From Blasia pusilla (Eukaryota > Marchantiophyta > Marchantiopsida > Blasiales), in NCBI GenBank assembly GCA_050084515.1, contig CM114273.1:62001-126000 (forward strand): 64,000 nucleotides of DNA, in the 5' to 3' direction. Positions 1 through 12,188 of this stretch are shown piece by piece. Each line of letters begins with the position of its first letter. Within the stretch, counting starts at the first letter, position 1. The notes under the pieces are model-generated. The model searched no databases and was not told the DNA's origin. It saw only the letters and a program-made list of their open reading frames with translations. The position numbers and the translations under genes are program-made.

Positions 1-2400
1 AGGAAATTAGAGCTTTATGAACAATGGAATTGAGACATGAGAATAGGAAACATGGGACAATGAGCGCTCTATAAAGATTGGAACCGAGAAGATAAGAAAG
101 CATGTCGTACATGTCGAATTCAATCCGTAAAGTCGTAGGGTAATGAAAAACTGTGCAATGCACTAATTGGAGCGGTGACAAAATCTCATTGCCTGGACGA
201 AATTTTCTTTTTCACTATGTGATCAGAGCAAGCTAGCCGATGCACGCATGAAACTCTTCACCTGGTTTTCATCACAATGCGATCTGGCAAGCTAGCCTAT
301 GCACATATCTGAGAGTGACTCTGCAGAATTAGAGCATCTGCAAAATTGAGATTGCAGTCAGTAGCCTTGCTACCATAAAACCTTCCTCCCTTGAACACTG
401 CTAGAGACTGGGGATACGTGCAGAAGTGAAAGACAAACCATGTGAGAAGACGGACTCTCTCATACAGTGTACGATGTACTTCCAGGTATCAACCAAGAGA
501 GTCTCTACAACATAATCGACCGTATCTGATTGGGATCCCCGACACAAAATAGGAGTTACCAGTTCTGCAGCTTTGGCCAGTGAATCCAGGCTACTGAACG
601 TGATGAATGGATCTAGTGGTATCCGCCACGAATTTCGCTTTAGCGTGTTGCTCTTTGTGTTGTAACTTTCACAATAGTAACCAGTTGGGCGCAGGAGGTT
701 TCACCCTCATCATCACTCGAGTTGCATCACTTTGATTTTGCTTCCCTCCTGATCTTTTGGTGCCTCAACAGGACCGCCCTCGACCTGAACTACAACTTTA
801 GAAGGGTTCCCAACAAATAGATCTTCAGTTCTAGCGGTTCCGGACACCCATCCAGTAGAGTTCTTCCTCAAAGTTGCATTGAGGAAGAACTCCGCTCTCC
901 CACTGCTTTTACTACGCTATCCACAAAGGATTTCTTCTTTTTCTCCCACCGGCAATCTCAGGGAGCTTCGTACACTGACAATCTCTTGAAGCTTTTTCGT
1001 CCAAGATTGGGAGAGCTTCATTGGCCTTCTTTTGGTCTGAGTAGTGCTCACCAACACTTTAGGACAGCGATGGGGTCCATAGTCTCCTGCTGCCTCCTTC
1101 GGAGAGGGAGCATCGAATAACTTCCAAGCCTTTTGCCCGACTGACTACAGCGGCAAGATTTCGGGTTCCGGTAAAGCTATGAAAGTGGCTAATGGCGAAA
1201 CTGAACCGAGATTTCATCGAGTCTGCGATTCCACATCATTCCTATCAACCTTTATCAAATTGTCAGACTCCACATTCCTCACGGTGCACCTAATCGAGAG
1301 ATCTCGCTTCAGAATCAGTTGAAGTGCTCGGACTTCTCACCCAAGGCACATTTAACAAATTCTGCAACCTACGATTAGTACTAGAGTACAATCTTGAGCA
1401 CGGCTCGGTTTGGAATATGAAGCTTGCACGATAGACTCTGATCAGCAAAGCGCGAACGACTACAAGCTCCATTTCTCATTCAGAATCCATCAAACCGCCT
1501 TCTTTTGAGGAGGTGCCTGATCTTCAAAGGTTTCCTTATGGTTCGACCTTTCATTGCACCTGGCTAGACACTCTCCTAATCACAGGTGTTCCCACCAAAC
1601 CTTTCGGGTCTGCATTGTTGCTTCCTTGTGCTTTGCCCTACAGTGAAACTTCGGATCTTACCTTCTGACGTTAGTGCTCGGCTTTGTCTCGCTTTATGAA
1701 AGGAGCGGACGTCACCAGTGGACACGACATGGTTGAGATTTATCCTCCAAAACGCCATTTTTGGTATGAGGCAGAGTGCTAGTGACCACCCTCATAACCT
1801 TGATCCAGCTTCCTTTAGAGACGATGGATCATTGGTAGCGTAAAATCTATGGTCCGGGCTTGAAATCGAAATAGGCTCTCAGTCAAATTTATATTAAGGG
1901 TGAACATTGTGCGCTTAACTCGCTTATGCAACTAGGATTGTAGCTACGAAGGACTGCACTGCCAATTCCTCCGAAGTAGGAGCCAGTCTGATGTTGAAGG
2001 ATTGTCAAATTTTGCTACGATACACGTTTCCTCATGCAAATGCAAAAGCAAAAACAAAGATTCTCAAGCTCCTCACTTCCAAGCGGTGGAGCAGATTCAG
2101 AAGAGGCTTACCTTCTACATTGGTACTAAGCTGATTTTATGACCACTTCCTTCAATGAGAACACCTGCACTTCGTATTCCTTGCCTTCCTCCTCTTGCAG
2201 ATACAATTGAGCAGGATTATGATCTAGAAACCAAAACGAAGATTCTTGATCTTGAAACTATAACCACTCCTCTACATATGGGTTCTCTGACTGGTATGCA
2301 TTACTTTCCTGATCCCCACTCTAAGATCTCCTCACTGGCGAGCACTTAGTTCAAGGAGTCCTTGTACCTTGATGGTATCAACCTTGTCACAGATCTAGCC
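1..2400. other. Intergenic, no recognisable gene
   Basis: I find no convincing coding region, RNA gene or element boundary here. The longest open frames are about 60 codons and resemble nothing I know. Base composition is more balanced than in the AT-rich gaps further right. It may be gene-flanking DNA or a decayed element. Confidence 0.5.
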
Positions 2401-2425
2401 ATATAAAATTCATCCAGCCTCCAAA

Positions 2426-2725
2426 AATGAAAGAGGCCGTCTTTCTGAAAGAGGCCGTCTTGCTGAAGCCTCCAGAATCTAACAAGTAGCCGGTAGTATA
2501 CATGTGAGAATTTTGAGTCACCTACTTCCCCACTTCATTCACCGCGTTTGGTACATGGATCTGACGACGAACTGGCACATCATGAATTCCATCCGACCTC
2601 AAGCCCTGCAGAAATGGAAGAGGGGTTCGTCTTGCTGGAACTCCAGAAATAAACAAGCAGCGAGTAGTAGTATACATGTGAGAAATTTAAGCCACCTACT
2701 TAATTTACAACATTTCTTACATTGA
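2426..2725. repeat. Diverged tandem duplication downstream of the FtsH gene
   Basis: Two imperfect copies of a unit of about 174 bp lie head to tail. Each contains an AGAGG-CGTCTTGCTG-like stretch, then CCAGAA, then the shared string GTAGTATACATGTGAGAA (2493 and 2667), then CACCTACTT and a GATCTGAC end. The first copy also repeats GAAAGAGGCCGTCTT internally. The duplication stops just beyond the FtsH stop codon, so it probably lies in or next to that gene's 3' untranslated region. Confidence 0.6.
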
Positions 2726-2752
2726 TCTGACTATCCGCGAAACGGGAAACTC

Positions 2753-5341
2753 CTAGATAGCTACAGGGGAGGAGTTTTGGGCAGAGACACTATTTTCTAC
2801 AGGTATCTCAGTGTACTCGGACAAGATAGCTCTAAACTCGTCGCCGGTAAGGGTCTCCTTCTCCACTAATACTTCCACGATTTTGTCAATAGCAACTCTA
2901 TTGTTGCGGATATGGGTCAGCGCCACCGAGTAAGCCTTATCTGAAATTTCCTTGACAGCCCTGTCGATGTCCTCAGCGAGCTTTTCAGACATTGAGTTAC
3001 GAGCCATCATCCGCATGATCACATCGCCTCCTTGGGCGGAGGGGTCCATAAGAGCCCAGGGCCCAATTTCGGACATACCAAACACAGTGACCATCTGCGT
3101 CCAAGATCAAAGCACACCCTCGCGCGTTAATTTCACCATCCGGTTAGATGAAACAGCATCCGCATTCCAATAACCCACTCATGGCGTGTAGTGCGAGAGA
3201 GTATGAATATCCAGACAGACAGGAAGGGGGGAACTGTTCAGACATACCTGCTTGGCCATCGATGTAACTTGCTGCAAATCGCTAGAAGCACCAGTGGTGA
3301 CTTCACCATCGCCAAAGATAACCTCCTCTGCCGCTCTGCCACCCAGAGCACCCACGATACGAGCGAAAATCTGCTGCTTTGAGATCAAGGATGGGTCGTC
3401 GCCAGGAATAAACCAAGTGAGACCGCGGGCCTGTCCTCTTGGAATAAGAGTGACCTTTTGCACGGCGTCGTGTCCGGGGGTCAAGGAACTGCGTATCCAG
3501 AAAATCCATGTCAAGTTCGTCTGGCATGGCAATTCAAAATTGTACTGTCCCGATTCTAGCACGTTGAATCTCAAGCGGCACCAAGTAAGGCATGTCAGGG
3601 CGAGATTCAGTAGAAAGCACTAGAGTTGTAGGATCCATCTCTTACCCGCACACGGCGTGTCCGACCTCGTGATAAGCCACGAGACTCTTGCTCTTTCCGT
3701 CAGTCATGACGGTCCCTTCCATACCGGCGACAATTCTATCAATGGAGTCGTCAACTTCCTTGGCAGATATGGCAGTCTTTCCTCTCCTTCCCGTCAAAAT
3801 CGCAGCCTCATTCAGCAAATTGGCGAGGTCAGCGCCGCTAAACCCAGGTGTCCTCATAGCGATGACTTCTAGAGAAACGTCGGGCTCAAACTTCTTGTTC
3901 CCAGCGTGAACCTTCAAAATTTCTTTCCTTCCTCTCACATCAGGTACATCCACGGAGACCTGGACATGACAGATTCATCTTAGGCTCATCTGCTCAGAGT
4001 CTGCCCACGAAAATTACTTAAGTTGGGAGATTGCAATCCGATTAGGTTGGCACATAAGTCAAACGAGTTAAGGTCAGGGAATGTAAACGATGCAGTCAGA
4101 AGAGACACAGCTCGCAAAATTCTATCCAAAATCTGCCAAGAACACACCTGACGATCGAATCGTCCTGGTCGCAGCAACGCGGAATCCAGAATGTCTGCAC
4201 GATTGGTAGCGGCAACAACAATGATTCCAGTGTTGCCCTCAAATCCGTCCATCTCGGTCAAAAGCTGATTCAGAGTCTGCTCTCTCTCATCGTTGCCTCC
4301 GCCGATGCCAGTACCCCTCTGCCTTCCGACGGCATCGATCTCGTCCACAAACACAATGCATGGGGCGTTCTCCTTGGCTTTCTTGAAGAGATCCCTAACG
4401 CGAGAAGCTCCCACTCCAACGAACATTTCTACAAACTCTGATCCAGATATGGAGAAGAAAGGCACGCCAGCTTCGCCAGCAATAGCCTTGGCCAGGAGAG
4501 TCTTTCCGGTTCCCGGTGGCCCAACAAGCAACACTCCTTTGGGGATCCTAGCTCCAACAGCGGTAAACCTCTCGGGTCTTTTCAAAAATTCGACCACTTC
4601 CATAAAGTCCTGTTTGGCTTCATCTACTCCCGCAACATCATCGAATGTAACTCCTGTGTTAGGTTCCATCTGAAATTTGGCCTTGGATTTCCCGAAGGAC
4701 AGGGGATTGCCGGGGCCTCCAGGACCTCCTAAACCTCCTTGAGACCTTCTAGATAGGAAAAAGAGGCCACCTACGAGGAGAAGAGGAAAGGCCAAATTAC
4801 CGATAAGATTCATCAACACCGAACCTGAATCTTCCTGGGCATTGTGTGCAGCGAAGTCGATATTCTTCGCCCTGAACTTTTGCAAGAGCTCTTGGCTGAG
4901 ACCTGGAAGCTGCACTCGAACTCTCTGTACCCTGAATCCGAGCTCGGGCGACACCGCCTCCACAATTGCGACGGTACCATTTTCGTACAAATCTACCTTC
5001 TTCACGCGGTCCATTTCCAAATACTCAAGAAATCTCGAGTACGACATCCGTGAAGACGCCACTCCTTGCTCATCAGCAGCCTTGGCACTCTGGGCCGCTA
5101 AGGCAGGGAGACCGACACCCACAGCTCCGAGGATTCCCTTCAGAACCCCTCTCTTCCTCTCATCGACGCCCGATCCATCACGCAAAGCAGCCACAGGACG
5201 CGATCTTGATCTCAACAATTTACGACCACCAAGGCGCAAAGATAGCTTCTGTCCTGCCAAATCCTTGTGAATTGCACTCGCTCCATGTGCTACCATAACC
5301 GACGCGGATACCACCGACGCTGCCATCTCCGCTCTCAACAC
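2753..5341 (-). CDS. FTSH2: Chloroplast thylakoid ATP-dependent zinc metalloprotease, FtsH2/VAR2 (type B) class
   Basis: Membrane AAA+ zinc protease of the thylakoid FtsH complex; in plants this family removes photodamaged photosystem II D1 protein. Four exons: 5341-4148, 3959-3646, 3488-3248 and 3094-2753, all with GT-AG introns and matching phases, give 696 residues, the usual length for FtsH2. In order I see a chloroplast transit region (about 1-60) with a second hydrophobic stretch at 66-84, a membrane segment (178-196), Walker A GPPGTGKT (274-281), Walker B FVDEID (331-336), the second region of homology ending RPGRFDRQ (391-398) and the protease motif HEVGH (495-499). All key residues are intact, so the gene looks functional. 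An in-frame ATG five codons in (5326) gives an MAASVV start more typical of the family and could be the real start. FtsH8 is the near-identical alternative; flowering-plant names may not map one to one here. Confidence 0.97.
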
Positions 5342-5608
5342 TTAAGCAGGCACCGCACTTCCCTGAATTCCGGATTCCAATCTTACCTCTCCGATAGTTC
5401 TCAGACTCCTCACCCCTCCTCTCTGCCCCTCTTGTCTTCCCCTCCCTTCCAGTTCCTGTCCTCGCTTCGCCTCCCTCCTTCAAGCGCCACTCCTCCCGTC
5501 GCTCCTCGCGACTCCCGCTCCTGCGTGCCGTCCGAGAACTCTCCGAGACTCCGTCTAGACAGTCAACGACCCAAACGGCCTTCCGTCCCCACAACAGAGT
5601 TTGGGAAC

Positions 5609-5657
5609 CAGATAAGGGAATGTGAGAGGATAAGCCCACCTGGCGGGAACACGTGTC
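5609..5657 (-). promoter_or_regulatory. G-box and two I-box-like motifs upstream of FtsH
   Basis: A perfect G-box core CACGTG lies at 5650-5655, and two GATAAG I-box motifs at 5611-5616 and 5629-5634, roughly 270-315 bp upstream of the FtsH start. G-box plus I-box pairs are known light-responsive modules of nuclear photosynthesis genes, which suits a thylakoid protease. Function here is inferred from motif and position only. The remaining DNA between 5342 and about 5830 is C/T-rich on the plus strand and is probably the 5' untranslated region and core promoter. Confidence 0.4.
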
Positions 5658-5839
5658 GTCCCGGGGGCACTCCGACGAAACAACTCCGCATAAAATCTCT
5701 ACTTTTGGTTTTGATTGTTTGTTGCCGATGCGATCGATCTTTGGCGACACAGTCATCCTCGCTAAAGACATAGTTTCTTCCATAAATGGAACAGGTGTGA
5801 GGCCTGAAATTGTTACGCTAAACTGGGGTGGAAAGTAAG

Positions 5840-8800
5840 AAGAAACTAGTAAGAAACATTTTTGTTATTGCAGTGTATAGCAAGGAAAGGGATTAATGAC
5901 GTTGAAACCCAATTCCAAAAAACAAATCTGCCCGTTAAAAGTGAAACATTTTCTTATGGTCCAATTGCCATGTGGGAAAAAGAGAGGTGTTTGCAAATAA
6001 GAGGGCACTCTCCCCTGTGGATTAGAGCGATTATGGTATTGTGTTATTACCTTTCTTTGTATTTTTGAAGTTTGTTATTATAATAAAGAGGACTAGTATA
6101 ATGCCCGTGTGAAAATCACTCATGAAAAAGGCATCTCTTTCCTTAAATTAAGTTTTGTTATGTTTGTTTAGCATGTTACACGGGTCATGACGGGAGGAGG
6201 CCAAAATGTATTCAAGGGAGGAAGGGTCATGAAACCCCATCCTCTTTTAATTATAAACATGTTTGTATGTAAGAAGAAGAAGGGCGACCCTCCATAAATT
6301 ATTTTAAAGGTTACGTTAAGAGGATTTTTTAGGTCAATTGCAACTTTTTATTAATTAAGACCCTAATTTTTTTACTTGGAGTTAGGGTTAGAAACAATTA
6401 GTACCCTATCACTCTTTTAGAAATAGGAAGGAGTTATATTCCCTTCTCAAAACGAGGGGTAAGTGCCCAATTACATGAAAGAGGCTCTTGTTTTAATAGT
6501 ATGGATACAAGTTCATATTTATTCAAAGAAGTGAATCTTTATAAAAGAAGAAAAGGTAATGTAATGGGGTTTTAGCACAATCCATGACATGGTGGGAAAT
6601 CTATAATATAAAAGCAGATTGCCTATGCCACCAAACAAGAAAAGCATCAAGAACATTAAGCAAAAAAGAATTTGGTTCCATTGCTTCTTTGGAAGAGTAG
6701 GCAAGTAATTAATTTTTATATAGGAGGGAGATTTTTGCAAGCTATATAAGCGACCTTCTCTAACCAATGAGACCCACAAATATTGGAACCCACCAAGACC
6801 TACAAGTGTTGCAATAGAGGACAGTGGAGTGGACAAGTTTTATCATACACACAAAGGTAACAATTCACAACCATTTATGTATCAAACTTAGCAGTTCATT
6901 TCATTTAAATGTGGATATAGTGATTCTCACATTGCATGTCATTGTGCACGTGCTCTGGAGAAGCTTTAGGGTAAAATTAAGACAATTTCTTGATCCGTAA
7001 AGCTCCCAAACAAAATAGTGTGCACATCTTCTTCAAAAATCTACAAGTACGAGCTTTTGTCATTATGAGCTCTGTCTAAGAAATGCCAAATTTAGGGTTG
7101 TAGTCTAAGGTCATTTGAGTGTCTAGTTAAGATTCTAATAAGCAAGGGGATTCCCCTTGCTTGTGCTCTTTCTCTCCTAATGAACACTATGGGAGGGTGA
7201 TTTGGAGGAAAAAATTCCTCCTGTCCATCAACACCTCGTGTTGTTGCAAAGGCCGCGACCCCAATGAAGAGTTGGGGTTCTCCACTACCAACTATTAAGG
7301 TTGAAATATTCTTTCCTCAAGTGGAAACATGATCATAATCATATGTGTCAATAATCCTCACACATCCTCCCCATAATATGTGTATCTAGAAGCAAAGAGA
7401 AGATCAATTCAAGAGAGAAAGGAAAGATTCAAGAAACTGACAGACATCATGTCAAAGCCAAAACAAGATGAAGTCATCATCAAGGAAGATCATGATCCAA
7501 GTCCAACTATGGCATGGACATAAACTCTAAGAATGATAAAAGGCCTCAAGAGGCATATGTAATAGAGATAACAAAACAAAATCTTCGTAAACATTCACTT
7601 TACTATTATTGATGGGGAATCATGGTGGATTTAAAACATGTAAAAAGAATAGGCACAAAAGTCAATAGAGATCATAGTGGACAACTAAACTTAATTGTAA
7701 GCAATTAAAAGGGAATCAAATTGCTCAATTCATGTGAATTTTATTGATAATTCAATTGTATTTTTTACGTCTATTTAACGTATGCATTCGGTCATCCTAT
7801 CTCTATTATTTTGCTTATATGGATTTATTGCTCTTCGTCACAAATTCACCCCAGACAATAAATATCTAAACTTATGTGTATAACTTTTTGCTATCAAATT
7901 ATCCATCAACCAAAGACAAGCATAGAGAGTAAGAGCATGCCTAAGCCGGATCAAGCTATATTCGTGTAAGAGCTCGAATAATATTTTGTGTTTGTTGCAC
8001 TCTACGGATCAATATCGAGGTATCAAATCTCCAACTATCATGCAAAATGAGATTGTGCACAAGACAAAATAGCAAGGAGTGCATGATCTCAAGGGAGCGC
8101 AAATGAGAGAGAGAAATGTCTGAATGAACATAAGAACTGTGGATCGATGGATGTCTTTCTCCAATGAATTTTTTGCCGAGGAAATCATTCAATTGCCCAT
8201 ATAAGATCATAACAAACCATCAAATAATGGCTTGATTTAAATCCCACAACTCTTTTTTAATTTGACACCACCAAGAAAGAAGATTTCAAAAGGAGGCTGT
8301 TAGTGGAGTGTTATGAGGTTTTTCTAATCATTCATTTTTTTAATATGATTTATCTTCCAATTTATTGAAAGCATGATTCGAATTTTAATTTATTTTATTA
8401 AGAGAATTTTTTACGATATTTTCACCATAATGTTTATTCTAAAAAATAACTTAACGTTTGTATAACTTTTTTTTTATCTTAATTTCTTCTCTTTACTTAC
8501 TTGTTTTTTAAATAAAATTATATCCGTGTTTTCTAGTAATTTCATAATTTTTTCTTCTCTTTAAAAAAATTCTTACATGATTAATTATGGTGGGCAAAGA
8601 ATGAGACTATGTGATATAAAAACTTTTCCTCCAAATTAAAGAGAACAAGATATGTAGGTAATATATATAAATGGAGTCCAAGGAGGAAGCAGGCTTGAGA
8701 CTCACTCAAATGATCATGAAAAGCTGTGCACTTAAACGACAAGACTTTGTAATGATCCATAAATCGCCGACGTAAGCTTCTTTATCAGATCCCTTTCGTT

Positions 8801-10465
8801 GAAAATATTTTTGATTTTTAGAAAAAAACGTTTTTGAGTTATTCCATAAATTTTGCACACTTTTTATTCCTTCAAATCCTGTAGATATACGTGACTTTTG
8901 GAAGGTTTTACTTGCTCAGATGCAAAGACAAAACTGTGCTAAGTTTTGTAGAAACAAGTACTTCATAGAGAAGATCAAGGATGAATTACCATCGAGAATA
9001 TCAACGAAAACCATGAGCATTTCAAAATGACATCAAATCTTCTTTTTTTATTGGATCCATCCTAGTTGACAAAAATCTTAATTTCTTGGAGAATCAAATT
9101 GAAAATCATGGAAGTGTGTTGTCCTCCTCAATACATTTGAATCTCCACAACCTCTCGAGGTCATAGAGATTCAAATGCAAGAACGTTTAGATATTGGAAA
9201 TGATATTATGGAAGTAGAATGTATATCTCTAATGTGTTTGGAAGTTGATCATCATAGTGTCTATGTGGGTAAAAATACAATTAGCAAGAATATTTATCAG
9301 ATTATTGCACATTCGACTAATTTTCTTGAGCGTGATGAAATAGAACTTCACTTGAAATGGATGTGAGTCATTTAAGTGGTTGTTATACTCTTGGATCCAT
9401 GACTAGGGATACACAAATTACATGTGCATAGGATAGTGGTAGTATGCCTTACTTGGGAATGTAGACCCTTCATGTTTTGATGGAAGATTGTATGAATGGA
9501 GGGAGAAGTGAAGGATGGATGTAGGGCAAACTGATAGGCAAAAAAATGGATGTAAAGTGATGTACGGAGGATGGATGGATGAAGGGTAGATTGACATAGA
9601 ATGATCAAAGAGTCACTTGACCATTCTCCATTAGTAGTTGTTTTGTTGACGTGTTTGTGATGTATTAATGACCCGTTAATGTCAATAATTGACTTGGTTT
9701 GTATACTCTAAGGATCATCAATCATTATGCGTCATCTCGTATCATTGATAACTCAACCTAGTCTGATATCAAAGTTATAGATTATAAGATTTTATTTTAG
9801 TGCAAATTATCTCGACATGCCCCAAGAAATTTTTGCGCATTCACATGTTGAGGGGAAAGAGTTTCTACATAACTACGAGGAGTAATATGAACAAAGTAGA
9901 TTTGGGAAGGAATTGTTAAATGATGGATAACATTGTATCATAGATTATGTATATGAGGGGTTCAAAATATAACGCTGAAATCTCCTCCATCACTAGGAAT
10001 CTAAAGCTACATTTTAAGCTATGAACTATGCATAATCATAAAAGCCTAGTGTTCATTATTTTACTTTTAAATCCATTTTTATGTAATTTTAGGAAATTTT
10101 AAATGTACCCAACTCTTCTAGAAGGATGTGGAAAATGATTTTAGAGAATCTTCTTCTAATAATTGTAAAATGTCAAAGCTAACACTGATTGCGGTTAAGC
10201 GACTCATACAAGTGACATGATCGCTATTGCCAACAACTTTGGGATGTTATGGCATGATTGTAGAATGGGGTTGCTTTGACGACACCGTACTTGCAATTAA
10301 TCGGCCCCTTTAAATTTTTGTGGACTTAAACTTCCCCCATTTTTCAAGCTCACCTAATATATCCCCAAAAAATAGGCTACTCATCAAAGCCCAACCAACA
10401 CATTTTTCACTCAACTACCTACTGAACAAGGAATTTCCACTAAGAAACCCCTAAAATAGCTCCTT
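5840..10465. other. AT-rich intergenic region
   Basis: About 4.6 kb of A/T-rich DNA with no open frame that I recognise. Short frames such as 6836-6519 (-) and 9175-9366 (+) have no family signature. Long A and T runs near 8330-8600 and the absence of conserved motifs suggest old, decayed insertions. I could not define any element boundary. Confidence 0.5.
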
Positions 10466-10489
10466 ACTCACTAGAAGAAAATCATGGTT

Positions 10490-10720
10490 TTTATGACTAT
10501 GACTCCAATGACTAAAGTTTTTTCATGACTAGAACATTTCATAATCATTTCCTAGTCATCTCTAACTATAAAATTATAATATTTCAGTCATATGGAAACA
10601 TGACTAAATAATTGAATCATTTTGGGTCATGGCTTAGTCATATTAAAAAATGACTAGGGAATTATTGAGTGATTTTAAAGCATGATGTGCTAACTTGTAG
10701 TCATGTAAATCGTAATTATG
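10490..10720. repeat. Left subterminal repeat array of the CACTA element
   Basis: Repeated ATGACT/AGTCAT-type hexamers in both orientations, spaced roughly 10-40 bp apart. This is the mirror partner of the array at the right end. Confidence 0.75.
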
Positions 10721-11540
10721 ACAAAACCATAAAATAACAAGAATTTCTTATCATATTATTAACTTAAACAAATTTTCCATTTATTAATGTAATTTTTTTC
10801 TTTTGATCGATCGGAAAGATTTCTTTTTAAAAAATCAATTTTATTTATGTTTAGACACAAACTTGAAAATAAAAATAGTAATTAAAAAAATCAATTCCAA
10901 TTTGAAGAATTGGCAAATCGAAGGGCTTACCTTTCTTTCATAGGAAGAAAGTGCATGCGGGAGTCAAGAGATCTAACCTAAGAATCTCAAGAGAGTGCTT
11001 AATCTAAAGAAGAGAATGCGCAGGAGTAAGCCAATTGAACCTACGACAACATTCCTCTTCAGTCATGACCAGTGTTCCATGCATCCAGACTTGTGGGCGT
11101 TCTCTGCATTTTCCAGGACATATACTCAAATTCACTCATTATTCTACATCAATGAAGCACGTTAGTGACAAAATGGGATGTTTGAGAGGAGGTTCATATG
11201 TGGAGAGGGGTAAGGGTACAATTGTGCACGAAGTGTGGGCGTTGTCCTCCGTGGGCAATCAATAAGCACTAGAAATTGCAAGAGCCTATGCAAGATTTGC
11301 CTTTCTTTTACTTGATTGGCTCCTCCCTTATGGCAACTCTCTCTCTCTCTGCCAAATCCAACCTTTTTATGGTGGTTGTCTCACTTGTGGCACATTCTCG
11401 TTCTGCTTGTTGTTTTTGGTTTCTCCTCGTGTGGTGGATTTGTGCCTCACGGCAAAATCCGGGTAGAAGATCTGTGTGCACTCTTTGTGCAATTGCAAGA
11501 GGTGTCTTGCTGAGCTACAAATATGGAGCAACACAAGCAT

Positions 11541-12188
11541 ATGGTGAATATTTTGCCTCTGAAAGCACTCACTCTTACTCACGTGAGGTTTGAGTGAGGT
11601 GATCACACATGACATCCATTAGCATGGGCGTCTTAGCTGGCAATAATCATTGGGCAGGGAGGACTTATATCCCATTTGATTTTCAGGAGAGAGATGTAGG
11701 CCATGGCGTTTGGATCGGGATTGATGCTCTCAGAGGCTATCAACCAAATGATCAAGAAGTTCATGCAAACTCTAGAAAGGTGTGATTCTTATGGGTAGCC
11801 TTTGAGCCACTTGCAATTAATGTGTTTCTTCTCAATCTATCTCACTCTATTGGCCATACGTAGATTTTCTTTCATAGACTCTGTTCGTCAAAACTTCACT
11901 TCAATCTTACCTTGGCCATTTTCTCTGGAAAGCGTGTACTCAAGGGTCTATTTGGGATATCATTCAGTGGCTCAGGTTGTTGCAGGTTCGGCAATAGGAT
12001 TGGTTTTAGGAACTCTATGGTTTGTCGTTATAAACATGTCTCCTGTTTGCTACTTTCCACCGAAGAAGGGGACCTATATTTTCTGGTATTTATGCATAAA
12101 ATATAGTTTCCACATTCCCAATGAGCTTCGGTTTGAGTACGACAAATTTTCAAACGCTTGGAATAAGCCAAAATTCAGGTTTGAATGA
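11541..12188 (+). pseudogene. Intronless pseudogene of dolichyldiphosphatase / lipid phosphate phosphatase gamma (PAP2 family), carried inside the CACTA element
   Basis: One frame of 216 codons runs from ATG 11541 to a stop at 12186-12188. It matches plant LPP-gamma along its length: LKALTLTHVR near the start, then GGLISHLIFRREM, then SEAINQ, then the PAP2 core SRVYLGYHSVAQVVAG and the family tail HIPNELRFEYD. The family dephosphorylates dolichyl diphosphate in the ER membrane. Five in-frame stops but no frameshift interrupt it. The residues around the first PAP2 motif (RP) are deleted and the second motif is broken, so it cannot encode an active enzyme. Its length equals the normal protein without introns, which suggests a processed copy. 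Alternatively, the parent gene may lack introns in this lineage. Confidence 0.8.

Noticed and set aside
5220-5783. Long overlapping frames on both strands around the FtsH start (187 and 168 codons)
   Set aside because: They overlap the FtsH first exon or its upstream region in other frames, have skewed Arg/Ser/Gly composition and no domain.
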